A stretch of 64,000 bases of DNA from the NCBI GenBank assembly GCA_000750105.3, contig JPHH03000021.1:186001-250000 (forward strand), given 5' to 3'. The DNA comes from Tolypocladium sp. Sup5 PDA-1 (Eukaryota; Ascomycota; Sordariomycetes; Hypocreales; Ophiocordycipitaceae). Every line of letters begins with the position of its first letter. Positions within the stretch are counted from its first letter, which is position 1. The position numbers and the translations under genes were made by a program. Under the pieces are notes generated by a model that saw nothing but the letters and a program-made list of their open reading frames with translations, searched no databases and had not been told where the DNA came from. This document shows, piece after piece, positions 9,547-22,317 of the stretch.

Positions 9547-12500
9547 ATGCGAGCTCCAGCACCAACAAGAGACGACATTGCAGTCATCGGGCTGTCCTGT
9601 CGTTTCCCAGGTGAAGCAGACACAGCAGAGCTCTTTTGGGATTTCATCTGCAAGGGGCGCAGTACGTCCAGTCCTCGGATGAGATTTCAATGCCGCGCAC
9701 GTCGGACTTGGCGCTGATGAGACACACAGATGCATACTCTGAGAACCCGGACCGGTGGACGCCGGATGCTTTCCACTACGGAGAGAAGAAGATCAACACC
9801 AGCCTGCCCCGGGGAGCACATTTTCTCAAGCAAGACGTGGCGGCCTTTGACGCCAACTTCTTCAACCTGTCCAAGGTCGAGGCGGAGTCCATGGATCCCC
9901 AGCAGCGGATGATCATGGAGGTCACGTACGAGTCAATGGAGAGCGCAGGTCTCCAGGTCCATCAGCTCGCCGGTTCCCGGACCGGCGTCTTCATGGCCAG
10001 CTTCACGAGCGACTACCGAGAAATGCTATTCCGCGATCCTGAGACGGTGCCTCTCTATACCGCAACGGGCACCAGCAACACATCAACCTCCAACCGCGTC
10101 TCGTGGTTCTTCGACCTGCGCGGGCCCAGCTTCACCGTCAACACGGCCTGCTCGTCCAGCCTGGTGGCATGCCACCTCGCCTGCCAAAGCCTGTGGAGCG
10201 GCGAGACGGAGAGCGCCATCGTGGGCGGCACCAGCCTGCTGCTGAACCCCGACATGTTTCTGTATCTGTCCAACCAGCAATTCCTGGCCCCCGACGGCCA
10301 GTGCAAGAGCTTTGACGAGTCTGGAGACGGCTATGCCAGAGGAGACGGCATCGGCGTTGTCATCCTAAAGCGGGTTGCCGACGCCGTCCGCGACGGTGAT
10401 CCGATCCGCGCGGTCATCCGTGGCAGCGGGTGCAACCAAGACGGCCACACAAAGGGCTTCACCATCCCCAGCGTCGAGGCCCAAGCTTCCCTCATCGCGG
10501 AGACGTACCGCAACGCAGGTCTCTCGCTTGCAGAGACGCGCTACGTGGAGGCCCACGGGACCGGCACCCAAGCTGGCGACACCCGTGAGATGGAGGGCAT
10601 CGCACGAACATTCAGCCAGCACCGGACCGCATCGGACGAGCTGCTGGTTGGCTCGGTCAAGGCCAACATTGGGCATCTGGAGGCCTGCGCCGGACTGGCC
10701 TCCCTCATCAAGTGCGTCTACATCCTGGAAACGGGGGTGATACCGCCGACTCCGAGTGTCCGCGTCCTCAACCCCAAGATCCGCTGGGAGGAATGGCATC
10801 TCAAGGTCCCGGCAACGCAGACGCCTTGGCCCACCGGCGGCCTGCGGCGGGTCAGCACGCAGGGCTTCGGATATGGCGGTACAAACGCGCATCTGATCCT
10901 CGACGACGCAGCCCACTACCTCGAGGCGCGAAACCTGAGGGGTCACCACTACACCCGCGCACAGCCTCAAGCACAGAGGCTTTTAACCTCGGCAGCCCAC
11001 GGGGATGCACCAGGGGAACAGCACCCGCGGCTGTACCTCTTGGGGGCAAACGATCGCGAGGGCCTGGGGCGTGTCCGCGCCTCGTTGGCACAGCACCTCG
11101 GCCGCCGCCTGGGATCATGGCCCCGGGGCTCGAGAGACGCCGGCGTCTACCTCCGAGACCTGTCCTTTACCCTCGCGAGCCGACGCTCCCATCTCAAGTG
11201 GCAGACCTTTGCCACGGCCTCGACTCCGGAGGAGCTGCTCGAGGTGCTCAAGCACGACGGCGCATGGCCGAACCCCGAGATTCGCCGCGCGGCAGACGCC
11301 CCACGGCTCGGGTTCATCTTTACCGGCCAGGGCGCGCAGTGGGCGCGGATGGGCGTGGAGCTGATGGCATACCCCGGGTTCCGTCGAAGCGTCGAAGAGT
11401 CGGACCACTTCCTGCGCGAGAGCCTCTGCTGCCACTGGTCTGCGGTCGACGAGCTGGCCAAGCCGCAGGCCACGTCACGTCTAGCCGAAGCGGCCTACAG
11501 CCAGACGCTCTGCACCGTGCTCCAGATCGCCATCGTCGACTTGCTCGAGGATTGGAACGTCTCCCCCGCGCGCGTCGCCGGACACTCGAGCGGCGAGATC
11601 GCGGCCGCGTACTGCCTGGGCGCCCTGACCAAGCATGACGGCCTGAGGGTTGCCTACTACCGGGGCATCCTGTCCTCGGAGGCGCAGTCGACACGAAAGG
11701 ACCGAAGGGGAGCCATGATGGCCATCGGGGCCTCCCCTGAACAGGTCGAGGAGTGGCTGGCCCAGCTGACCCGGGGAGCCGTCGTCGTCGCCTGCATCAA
11801 CTCGCCGACGAGCGTCACGGCATCGGGCGACGCAGCGGGCATCGACGAGCTTCTTTCGATAACGCAGCAGGCGGGCGTGTTTGGGCGCAAGCTGCAGGTG
11901 GACGTGGCATATCACTCCCACCACATGCAGCCGGTCGCTGCCGCGTACTCTGGCCTCCTGGAGGGCCTGGAGCCGCGGCCGGCGCGTCAGGGGCGCACCA
12001 TGCACTCCAGCGTCTTGGGCGGTGAGATTGATGCCGCGGAACTCGGGGCCTCCAACTGGGTGCGCAACCTGATCTCCCCGGTACGGTTCTCCGAAGCCGT
12101 CTCGAGCTTGCTTTACGACGGGGACAAGCTAGCCGTGGACATGCTCGTCGAGATCGGGCCGCACTCTGCGCTCAAGGGGCCTGTCCAGCAGATCCTACAG
12201 GCGCACGGCGTGGCCGCGGTCAAGTACACCAGTCTCCTGTCTCGCGGGCAGGGCGCGGTCAAGACGGCTCTGGCCTGCGCGGGCGAGCTCGTCCTCTCGA
12301 ACGTCCCCGTTGCCATGGCTCGCGTAAACCTGGAAACCGGGCAGCAGCCGAGCCCGTTGGTCGACCTGCCGCCGTACCCCTGGAACCGCTCCACCAGGTT
12401 CTGGGCCGAGTCGCGTCTCTCCCAAGAGTACCGGCTGCGCAAGCACGCCCGCCTGCCCCTGCTGGGCAGCCCGTGTCCCGCGATGGGTGCGCGCGAGAGG

Positions 12501-15500
12501 TATTGGCGCGGCTTTGTGAGGCTGGAGGAGGAGCCCTGGATCCGGGACCACGAGATCCAGGGGTCCATCCTGTACCCGGGCGCCGGGTTCCTGACCATGG
12601 CCATCGAAGCCGCGTCGCAGCAGGCAAGCGAGCAGCGCAAAGTGAGCGCATTCCGGGTGCGAGACGTACACCTCGACGCCGCGTTGGTGGTGACAGAGGA
12701 CAGCACCGCCGAGGCAATCCTGCAGCTCCGACCACATCTCCTCGCGCCGGGCAGCAGCCAATCGTCCTGGATGGAGTTTACCGTCAACTCGTCCATCGAC
12801 GGCGGCCCTCTGCGGCAGAACTGCTCCGGCCTGATCATGATCGAGTATGCCGCTGACGCGGGCTCCGCCATGGACCGCGAACGTGCCCTCGAGTCGGACG
12901 TGGTTTGCGATCGGTACAGGCAGACGGGCCTGTCGTGCCGCCAGTCCGTCGACGTGGGCAGGTTCTACTCGCGCCTCGCCTCTCTCGGCCTTTGCTACGG
13001 GCCGACCTTTGCAAACGTGACAGAGATTCGGAGGACGGACGAGGGACGGTGCGTCGGCGCCGTCCGTATTCCCGCAGTGGACAGCTCGGTGCCGCCCGCA
13101 TACCGCAGCCGTTCTCATGTCATCCATCCGGGGACGCTGGACGCCGTCTTCCACCTTGCCTTTGCGGCGCTCGAGGAGTCGTTGCTCCCGGGGCCCATGG
13201 TCCCGACCACAATCGACGAAGTGGTGGTTGCAGCAGACGCGCCAAACAGCCCCGGCACTCTGCTTCGAGCAGTGTCGCAGTCTTCTCCTCACGGCTTCCG
13301 CGAGCTCATATCCGACATCGACGTGCTGGACGACCAGGGCGGCAGAGCAGTCGTGCAGATCAAGGGGTTCCGCTGCGCCGATGTTTCCGGGGGGGCCATG
13401 GCCTCGTCGGAGGCGGCGGCAGAGACAGAGACTCGACCGATTGGCTTCCGTCTCGAGTGGAAGCCAGCGGCGGACCTGCTAACCGGTGCGCAACTGCAGG
13501 CATATGTCGGCCGTCTCGCCGAGCAGGGGGATGCCTCGAACCTCGCTCGTGCCGTGGAGCTGAACGACCACGCCCGACTCATCGTCGAGGGAATCCCGTC
13601 TCCGGCTGTCGTGGACCCTGCCATGGCGAGTCTCCCCCACTGGCTGGCAGCTCAGTCTGCGAAACTCGCCAACGGTGCTGCCGCGCCATCCAACACTCCA
13701 TCCTCCGGGGACGACGTCCTCGCAATGAGAGACACCTTGACCGCAGTGCGGGCAGGCGGCATCCCTTCGCCGGAGCAGCAAGACCGCATGTTGAGAGAGG
13801 TGGAGCAAAGCGGCGCGCTGTCCGTCCTCTTGCAGGGGCTCGACGCAGTGAGTACAGCGTTTCCATCTCACAGGTATGACTTGGGGGTGCTAACACGCGA
13901 CGCAGTACATGGCCCTTCGTCATCACACCACGCCCAAGCTGTCGGTTCTGGAGCTGAGCCTGGATTCAGTGCCGTATTCGCTTTTCGCAGCCCTGCCCAG
14001 TCGCCAGAGCATCCTCCAAACAGCGCAGTATGTCATTAACGTACCGCGAGAGGGGGTCGCGGACCGAGTCAAGAGCCAGTTTGGGCCCCAGGCATCAGAA
14101 ATCGACGTCTCAGTCGCGGATTTTGCAGCGAAACTCGACGAGGGCTCGGCAAAGCACGATGTGATTCTCATCTTTGACCCTGGCTTCGCGCACGCCAAGC
14201 CAGGGGTCGTTTTGCGCAACGCCCGCAAGCTGTTGAATCCAGGGGGCAGCATCGTTGTGGCCGAGATCACCAAGCCGGAGCTCTACCTGGGCACGGCACT
14301 GGGCTGTCTTCAGTGGACAAGGTAAGCTTTGGTGGTTGTTGTTGCTTTTGTTGTTGTTGTTTGATTGCGAGGGAAACGTTTGCTAACCACGCTTTGCTGC
14401 AGGAACTTCGATTCCGCGCAGAGCAGCTGGGGGTCGGGCCTCACCTCGGGACTGACGCCTTCTCTCGACCTGGTCGACACAGCTTCTTCTGGTCACGGAC
14501 ACTTCCGTCTGCGTGTCACAGGCAATGCCGCAGAGCTGACCAACGGCCACCACCAGCCGCAGCAAGTCACTCTCGTAGAAGCTGCCAGTCCATCTGCGCT
14601 GGCCCGGGGCGTCGCGGCAGCTGTGGCCCGGCGTCTCGAGGAGGCGTCGATTCCCACGAAGCGCTTCCATTGGGGCTCCGACGTCTCGCAGCTCAGGGGC
14701 CAGCCCTGCATCGTCCTGACCGACCTCGAATATGCGCTTCTCAGGGACCTGACGCCAGAGGACCTCGCGGCCCTGCAGTCGCTCCTCTCGCACGCCGAGC
14801 GCACCCTCTGGGTCAGCGGCCCCCTGGGCCCCGACGCTGCGCTGATAACGGGCCTGGCTCGCAGCGTGCGCAACGAGGCGGCTGGCGTCCAGATCCGTAC
14901 GCTCGAGGTGGCTGACCTGGCCGTCTCGGAGGCCGACAGCTACGCCGACTCGGTGTCTCGCGTCTTCCACTACCGCGGCTCTGATGAAGAGTTTCGGTCT
15001 CGCTCGGGGACGCTGCAAATCTGCCGGCTGGTCGAGGACGAGGACCGGAACAAGGAACTTGCGCAGCTGCTGGGCCAGGGGGAGAGGGCCGCGGTTGCGA
15101 CTCCGCTGGAGGAGACGCCAGAGGCGCTGAAGCTGTGCGTTCGCCAGATTGGCATGCTCGACTCTGTCTGCTTCGAGCCGGATCCGCTGGCTTTGGAGCC
15201 ACTGGGAGCGGACGAGGTGGAAGTCGACGTGAAAGCCTCGGGCATCAAGTGAGTGCCTCCCATGGCCGCCTCGTGACATGGCGGTTTCGCTGTGCTTTCC
15301 ATCACTAACGCGTTGCAGCTTCCGAGATGTCATGGTCGCCCTGGGGCAGATCCCAGACCGGGCATTCGGGTTCGAGGGCGCCGGCATCGTTCGCCGCGTC
15401 CATCCCTCAGAGACGCGCCTCCGCCCAGGGGACCGAGTCGTCTTCCTCGCCCACGGCGCGCACCGTACCGTCCATCGCGTCCCTGCCGACTACGCCATGC

Positions 15501-17368
15501 CTCTGCCCGACGCCATGACCTTTGAGGAGGGCGCCGCGATCCTTCTCGTTCACACCACTGCCTGGTACGCGCTCGTCAAGACGGCGCGCGCAGCAGCCGG
15601 CCAGTCGGTCCTCGTCCACGCTGCTGCGGGCGGCGTCGGCCAGGCCGTCCTCATGCTCGCTCGGCATCTCGGCCTGCAGGTCTTTGCGACGGTCGGCTCC
15701 GAAGAGAAGAGGAAGCTCGTGCACGAAACGTACGGCGTGCCCCACGACCGCATCTTCAACTCGCGAGATGTCAGCTTTGCCATGGGCGTGAAGCGCATGA
15801 CGCAGGGCCGCGGAGTCGACATCGTTGTCAACTCGCTGGCTGGGGAGGCCCTCCGGCAGACGTGGAACTGCCTGGCGCCCTTTGGAGCCTTTGTCGAGCT
15901 GGGCATGAAGGACATGTTGGACAACGCGCGCTTGGACATGAAGCCCTTCCTGCGCGATGCGACGTTTGCCTTCTTCAACCTGAACCGCGTCCAAAAGGAG
16001 CGGCCAGACCTCATGCGAGAGGCGCTCAGAGAGACGATGGCCTTGGTGCGCTCCGGCGCCCTCAAGCCCGCCACGCCGCTCACCGCGTATCCGGCTTCTC
16101 AGGTTGAAACGGCGTTCCGCCAGATCCAAACCGGCCAGCACCTGGGGAAGCTCGTGCTGACGTTCCCGGCCGGAGACGTCGTCCCCGTCATCAGACCGGA
16201 CCTCAGCCTGAGCGACTCCGGCACGTACCTCCTCGTCGGAGGGCTCGGCGGCCTGGGTCGCAGTCTTGCACGGCTCTTGGCGCGGCTCGGAGCGCGCCGG
16301 CTGTGCTTCGTCTCTCGCTCCGGCGCAAAGGGCAGCGAGGCACGAGCCCTCGTCGAGGAGCTAGAGTCGCAGCACCGCGTCCGCGTCCTCGTCTGCGAAG
16401 CGGACGTGTCCGACGCCGCCGCCGTGGCCCGCGTCGTCCAGCAGTGCACCGCGACCCTGGGGCCCATCCGCGGCGTCGTCCAGTGCGCCATGGTCCTCCG
16501 CGACGGCCTCTTCGAGAGGATGACGCACGACCAGTGGACTGAGAGCACGCGGCCCAAGGTGCAGGGCACGTGGAACCTGCACGAGCAGATCCCGTCGGCC
16601 GACTTCTTCATCACGCTGAGCTCCTTCGCGGGCGTCTTCGGGAGCCGCGGACAGAGCAACTACGCGGCGGCGGGTGCGTACGAGGATGCCTTGGCGCACT
16701 ACCGCGAGGCCCAAGGGCGGAGGTCCATCACGCTCGACCTGGGCATCATGCGCGACGTGGGCGTGCTCGCGGAGAACGGCATCACGGACTACCTCCGCGA
16801 GTGGGAGGAGCCGTTCGGGATCCGGGAGCCCGAGTTCCACGCGCTCATCAAGTCGGCCATCATCGCGACGACGCAGCCCCCGAGTGAGCGCTCGGTGGTG
16901 CAGATCCCGACCGGCCTGGCCACAGCCCGGTCCGCGCAGGCGGCCGGCATAAGCACGCCGTTTTACTTTGACGACGCGCGGTTCTCGATCCTCGCGCAGA
17001 CACGCGCCCCGGCGGCTGCGGCGGCGTCGTCGTCGTCGTCGTCTGCGCCTGGCGACGCCGACGCCGGCAAGGTGGCCGTCCGGATGCAGCTTGCCCAGGC
17101 TCTGTCGGCGGCTGAGGCGGCCGGCGTCGTCCAGGCCGTGCTCCTCGAGCGCGTTGCCAGGACCCTGCAGAGCGCCGTGTCGGAAATCGATCCCTCCCGG
17201 CCGCTGCACTCGTACGGCGTTGATTCCTTGGTGGCCGTGGAGATGGTCAAGTGGATGTTCAAGGCGCTGGACGCCAAGCTGACGGTTTTTGATATCCTGT
17301 CCAATGTGTCCATCGCCACGCTGTGTGAGAAGATTGCTAGCATGTCTACTTTGGTCAAGTTGAATTAG
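9547..17368 (+). CDS. Highly reducing type I polyketide synthase
   Basis: Iterative synthase building a reduced polyketide from malonyl-CoA. Five exons: 9547-9661, 9730-13847, 13906-14321, 14403-15248 and 15319-17368 (introns 58-81 nt, phases consistent), giving 2514 aa. Domain order is as follows. KS, residues 10-430: Cys179 in TACSSS, EAHGTGT, KANIGH. AT, about 565-885: [12 protein letters not shown], about 948-1240: His in WIRDHEIQG, Asp in [10 protein letters not shown] relic C-methyltransferase, about 1280-1620, lacks the SAM-binding glycine motif. ER, about 1780-2110: [11 protein letters not shown], about 2130-2320: GGLGGLG, Tyr in [13 protein letters not shown], about 2430-2510: Ser in YGVDSL. 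There is no TE, reductase or condensation domain at the end, so release needs another protein; the divergent thioesterase gene is the natural partner. The start ATG lies just before the KS. Product unknown. Confidence 0.96.
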
Positions 17369-18311
17369 TCTGTTCGGGTTACACCCGATTATATCTCGGT
17401 TTTGGTAGCAATATAATATAACAAGATTACAATGGGAGGAGCAAACAAAAGGCGACGCTCGATAAGGTACATATGCGGATAATGCCATCGGTGGGGGTCG
17501 AGGCGCTTCGTGGCGGCTGGTGTAAGTGAGCCGAGACATTAGCAGTCTAGCACATTGCCCACCACAGACGACGAACAAGGGCGGGGCTGTGGGCTTCATT
17601 GCGAATGTTTCCACAGACGCTGGAGCTCCGCTTGTTGTCCCTCAAAACGCTGGGGCTCCGGTCGAGGTTCACACCTACCGGCATGAGCTTCGTCAGTTCC
17701 ATCCGTGCGTCGACAGTCGGTAGGGCGGTAGGAGAGCTGGCGACCACGGACCATGGAGTCGTGGCACGGTGTGTTCAGCACATCGGATTCTACCTACCGG
17801 CAGTTTCTGCAGCTGGCCATGTTGGAGCGTTTTGTGGCTGACGCGGGAATACTTCATCCAGACTTCGGAGTGGAAGCACGGAAGGGAGTGTTTGCCTGCC
17901 ACGCGTTGCCCGTCAGTACAGTGCCTGTACGAGGACGAGGACGAGGTCGGGTGGCACCAAAGCCGTCCCAGAGAGGCAGCCAATCACACCACCACCGAGC
18001 AAGTGCCTGCTAGCGGCTCCAACGGTGGGCCACACCACTGAGCTGGCTAAGGTTCTGACTTCTGAGGAGGCTTGGCAGGTTGGATTAAGCTACATAGGTG
18101 CATAAGGTACTACATACAGGTACATAAGGTATCCAAGATCCGATCCCGTCCATTCCCTCTCCTGCCACACCATCATCATCATCATCACCACCACCATGAC
18201 CTAAGATAACCGCGCTCTCTGCCCTCTTCCTCTTCCCTCCCCCTTTCGCTGCGCGGCTTCTCCAGGGGTCCGATACGGCGCTCACTCCTGCGATATGACG
18301 ATACGCCGAGC
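17369..18311. other. Intergenic region, right edge of cluster
   Basis: These 943 bases lie between the PKS stop and the exchanger start. They hold a repeated 14-mer (aggtrcataaggta at 18096-18109 and 18118-18131) and a CAT/CAC microsatellite near 18170-18196, both probably in the exchanger promoter or leader. No gene is supported. Confidence 0.5.
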
Positions 18312-21300
18312 ATGCGGCCGACCAAGCTCCGGGGCAGCCGTCTGCGCTCCCGCCCATTCTGCGTCACCATCCTCCTGCTGTCGCTACTGACGGCCTACTC
18401 GTTCCTGGCGCACGCGCAGCGCAGCCGCCACGGGGGCGACCGTCGCGATGGAAGCGCCTCTCTATTCAAGCGCAGCGAGGGCGAGCCCGAGCCCGAGTGC
18501 GGCGAGGTTCACTCTGTCGCGGACCAGTGCGCCTTCATCAGGCGGTACTGCAAGGACGACGATGCCGGCCTGCTCCCCTACCTAGAGTTTTACTATTGCA
18601 CCCTCGGCGACGCAAAGCCCGTGGCCTTCACCATGCTCGTCCTGTGGCTGGGCATGCTGTTCACCACCATTGGCATTGCGGCGAGCGACTTCTTCAGCGT
18701 CAACCTCAGCACCATCGCCGCCATCCTCGGCCTCAGCGAGAGCCTGGCTGGCGTCACCTTCCTGGCCTTTGGCAACGGCTCCCCCGATGTCTTCAGCACC
18801 TTCGCCGCCATGAGCTCCAACAGCCCTAGCATGGCCGTCGGCGAGCTCATTGGCGCCGCCTGCTTCATCACCGGCGTTGTTGCCGGGTCCATGGCCCTGG
18901 TGCGCGAGTTCAGGGTGGACCGCAAGACGTATGCCCGCGACATCGGCTTCTTCGTCATCGCCGTCTGCTTCACCATGGCCTTTCTGGCCGATGGCCGCCT
19001 CCGCTTCTGGGAATGCTGGGCCATGATAGGCTACTACGTCGTCTACGTCCTTACCGTAGTCGGCTGGCACTGGTACGCGACTAGGAGGAGGCGACGGCTG
19101 CGACGAGAAGGCGAAGCTCGCAGCCATTTCTACGGCGCAACTGGACAATCTGGGGACGAGTTGGCCGGGGAACCCTATCAGGACGACCCAGACGACGTCG
19201 ATCGTACCGTGGGACAGCCATCGCGGGGTGGCTCTGCCGGGGGAGGTGACGCCGTGTCGTTCGAACGAGGCCCAAGAATCGAGATAGAGGGCCGGGCGCC
19301 CGCGGCAGAGGATGCCAGCGCGGACCGCGACGAGGACGACACAGATGGAGATCACGAGAGAATGGTGGCGGCCGAAGTCACGAGGAGCATGCGTGTCCTG
19401 CGAACAGGGGCGAAACGACACCACAACATGAACCCGATCCGGCCAAGCTTAGTTGGCGCCCTCGAGTTTAGATCTGCCCTAGCGCAGCTACAGCGAGAAA
19501 GCAATCTCCAACTCTCGCCCATATCGGGCCGAAGTTACTCAGAAAACCACATCCATGGCAGGGGACGAAGGGGGACCATTGGCGTTGTCCCGGATGCCAT
19601 GCATGACGGTGGGGACACAGCCTCGACGTCTAGGGCGACTTCGGCGCGCAGGGACAGGGCACTGTCTTCAGGGGACGTGCCCGCCTCGTCGGCCACGATT
19701 CCCGAGTTGGTGGATGGCGAACAAGTCAGGCTCGACTCCAGTTTGCTGGTCCCTGAAGGGACCGAAAGCGGCCAGAGAACCCCGACCACAGCGCCGTCAT
19801 TCACCATCGGAGGAAATCTGGCTCCACCGCCGGCCGGCGTGACCGGCGATGGCTCGGCAGATGATGTCCAGGGTCAAGGACTATCGCCGAGGCTGCAACT
19901 GCAGATACCGAGTCGGCGTAGCAGCCACAGCGAGATGTCGTCCCCCAGCACGCCGTTCCCTCGCTACACAGACTCACCGATGCTTATGACGCCGCACGCG
20001 CGCTCTGAGCACCCAGAGTTCATGCTTCCTCCGTCTGCTTCCGCAAGGCGACACAGCCACTTCCCGGATCTACAAGCACCGGCGCAGGTATCGCGGCCGG
20101 TACGATGGTGGCCGTACTCGGTGCTGCCGCCGCCCCACGTCCTCCTGGCCACCATGTTCCCGACCCTGCAAGGCTGGAGAGAAAAGACTATTTGGGACAA
20201 GTTCCTCAGCACGGTATCGGTGCCGAGCATCTTCCTTTTGGTGATTACGCTGCCTGTCGTGGACTCGGAGACGAGCGAGGAGGATTCGTCCAGGGAAGAA
20301 ACGGTCGTGGAGCACTGGAGCCACAGGGGTCTTGGTCACTCAGCGCCTGCCATCTCTGTTGAGCCGAGGGAGATTGAGCGGGAGGGCGAGTGGGAGCGGT
20401 ACCGAAGGCACACCCTGAGCCGCAGCAGCAGCCAACGATCGTTGACAAACGAGTCGCCCAACCTGTTGTCCCTGGAGCACGAAGAAACGGCCGTTGAGCC
20501 GACGGCTCACGTGGCCACTGGGCCATCGCCGGTTGCCACCAAGCCAGTATCAGACCTGCCGTCGGTGAGCAACGCAAACAACGAGTCGGCACCATGGAAC
20601 CGGTGGCTGGTTTGCCTGCAGCTGTTTACCGGGCCGCAGTTCGCCGTGTTCATACTGTGGGCCAACCTGTCCGAAGACTGGGAGCAGCCCGGCAGGGAGC
20701 TGGTGTGGATGGTGCTGTACACGCTCGTGAGCTCGCTGGTACTCCTGGGCATCCTGCTCATCACCACCACGGAGCATACGCGGCCGAGGTTTCACTATTC
20801 GCTCTGCTTCCTGGGGTTCATCATTAGCATTGCGTGGATCTCGACGATCGCCGGCGAAGTGGTGGGGGTGCTGAAGACGTTTGGCGTAATCTTGGGCATC
20901 TCCGAGGCATTGCTTGGGCTGACCATCTTCGCGGCGGGCAACAGCATTGGGGATTTGGTGGCGGACATCACGGTGGCTCGGCTGGGCTACCCTGTGATGG
21001 CATTGTAAGTCGTCATACTCGTCGTGGCGGCCGTGACTGCGCTAACACTTCATCTCACAGGTCTGCCTGCTTCGGAGGCCCAATGCTCAACATCCTACTG
21101 GGCATCGGCATCGGCGGCGTGATGATGATGGTGCAGAGCGCCAACCGCAAGCACGCCAAGCACCCGGACCGGCCGATGGAGTACGGGCCGTACCGGGTGC
21201 AGGTGGGCGGGACGCTGCTGATATCGAGCATCACGCTGCTCATCATCCTCGTCCTGCTGCTGATCGTCGTGCCGCTGAACAAGTGGATCCTGAGCCGCAA

Positions 21301-21391
21301 GATCGGATGGGGGTTGATTGCGCTGTGGACCTTGGGCACGATCCTGAACGTGGTGGTTGAGGTGACGGGGATATGGGGAGAGTCGGCCTAG
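18312..21391 (+). CDS. NCX/NCLX-type cation (Ca2+) exchanger
   Basis: A membrane antiporter of the Na+/Ca2+ exchanger superfamily, resembling human NCLX and the yeast vacuolar/ER homologue YDL206W. Exon 1 is 18312-21004 and exon 2 is 21061-21391 (56-nt intron, GTAAGT donor, ACAG acceptor), giving 1007 aa. A hydrophobic signal or anchor segment (about residues 14-32) is followed by a Cys-rich lumenal stretch. The first exchanger repeat has FLAFGNGSPDVFS (about 150-162) and the second FAAGNSIGDLVAD (about 872-884), the two alpha repeats that bind the ion. Between the two halves lies a hydrophilic loop of about 500 residues, rich in Ser, Asp and Arg and probably regulatory. This is a conserved fungal gene, so it most likely bounds the PKS cluster rather than belonging to it. 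Confidence 0.92.
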
Positions 21392-22317
21392 AGGGCGAGC
21401 AGACGGATGGAGAAGCATTGACGGTGTTTTCTATTTCTTGCATGAGGCGCCGCACCAGCTTCCAATTGGGGTTCTTGGAGCGAGTCCGATGGACGACGAA
21501 TGGACCCGGTGCCTTGAGCACACGGCCAGGCGCATGTCACGACTGGTGTTTTCGTGTCTTCCAACGGGACGACGGTGTTTTGTATGACGTGTCGTATTAG
21601 AAACGGAGCGTTGCATTGCCGGTTCGGCGGTTGGGGGCAGAGCACGGCTAGCGACGCAAAGTGGCTGCGTGCCCTCGACTCGAGAATTGGCATCAGATGT
21701 AATATATATGATGGAATCTCATGGCACTGCGGTGTTTGTGCAGAGAAGATGTCTGCGATGTTCGGGCTGGACCTGAGCTTGCTGAGAACTGGCTGTGGTT
21801 ACCCCGCCATGAACCGTTCGGAGGCCGTGATGACTGCGGGGTACGTTATAAATTACTTCGCAGACGTGGGAGAGCTGAGGCCGAGGGGATTACTCTGCTC
21901 GGATAAATACGATCGTAGACAACTAATCCATCATACTATAGGCTTGTGAACCGATGGTTCAGGCGCCGCCTCTATGGCTACCTAGGTACCTGTTTAGAGT
22001 CCGTTAGAGTTGGGCGGTGACACGTTGCCAGTGGATAAGTCCAGGTCCCTACAGAGGCACAGGACAAGTTGCTGCCCCTCCACAGGAGCTCGACGACAGC
22101 TTAGCTTCTCCCTGACCGCCCTCGACCCCTCCAACCCTCCCCTCCCTCAACCAACACCTCAACCAACACCGTCTTCAACAACCGCGTTGTGTTTTAATTT
22201 TCCTCCTCCTCCTCCTCCTCCTCCTCCTCGAGCGATCAATTGCCCCTTGTGCTAAACACGGCGCACGAGTAAATACCCACGGCGGCACCGGCAGCACCAG
22301 CACCAGCACCAGCGGCC
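21392..22317. other. Intergenic region, exchanger / phosphomannomutase
   Basis: These 926 bases hold the exchanger 3' region and the phosphomannomutase promoter and leader. The leader includes a CCT microsatellite at 22201-22229 and CAA/CACC-rich sequence. A 131-codon frame at 21554-21949 has no domain and is not accepted. Confidence 0.5.
22201..22229 (+). repeat. CCT trinucleotide repeat
   Basis: Nearly ten CCT units in the 5' leader of the phosphomannomutase gene, about 90 bases before its start codon. Confidence 0.85.

Noticed and set aside
10365..10970. Long antisense frames opposite the PKS (also at 11481-12005 and 15407-16141)
   Set aside because: They mirror GC-rich third positions of the true PKS frame; no domains or independent start context.
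7730..17368. Thioesterase as the broken end of a decayed non-reducing PKS
   Set aside because: The gene has its own start exactly at the carrier domain, an intact TE triad, a clean intron and a divergent promoter; no KS, SAT or PT remnants are seen nearby. It cannot be fully excluded without homologues.
21554..21949. 131-codon frame downstream of the exchanger
   Set aside because: No family resemblance and no coding-like codon use; lies in the expected 3' region.
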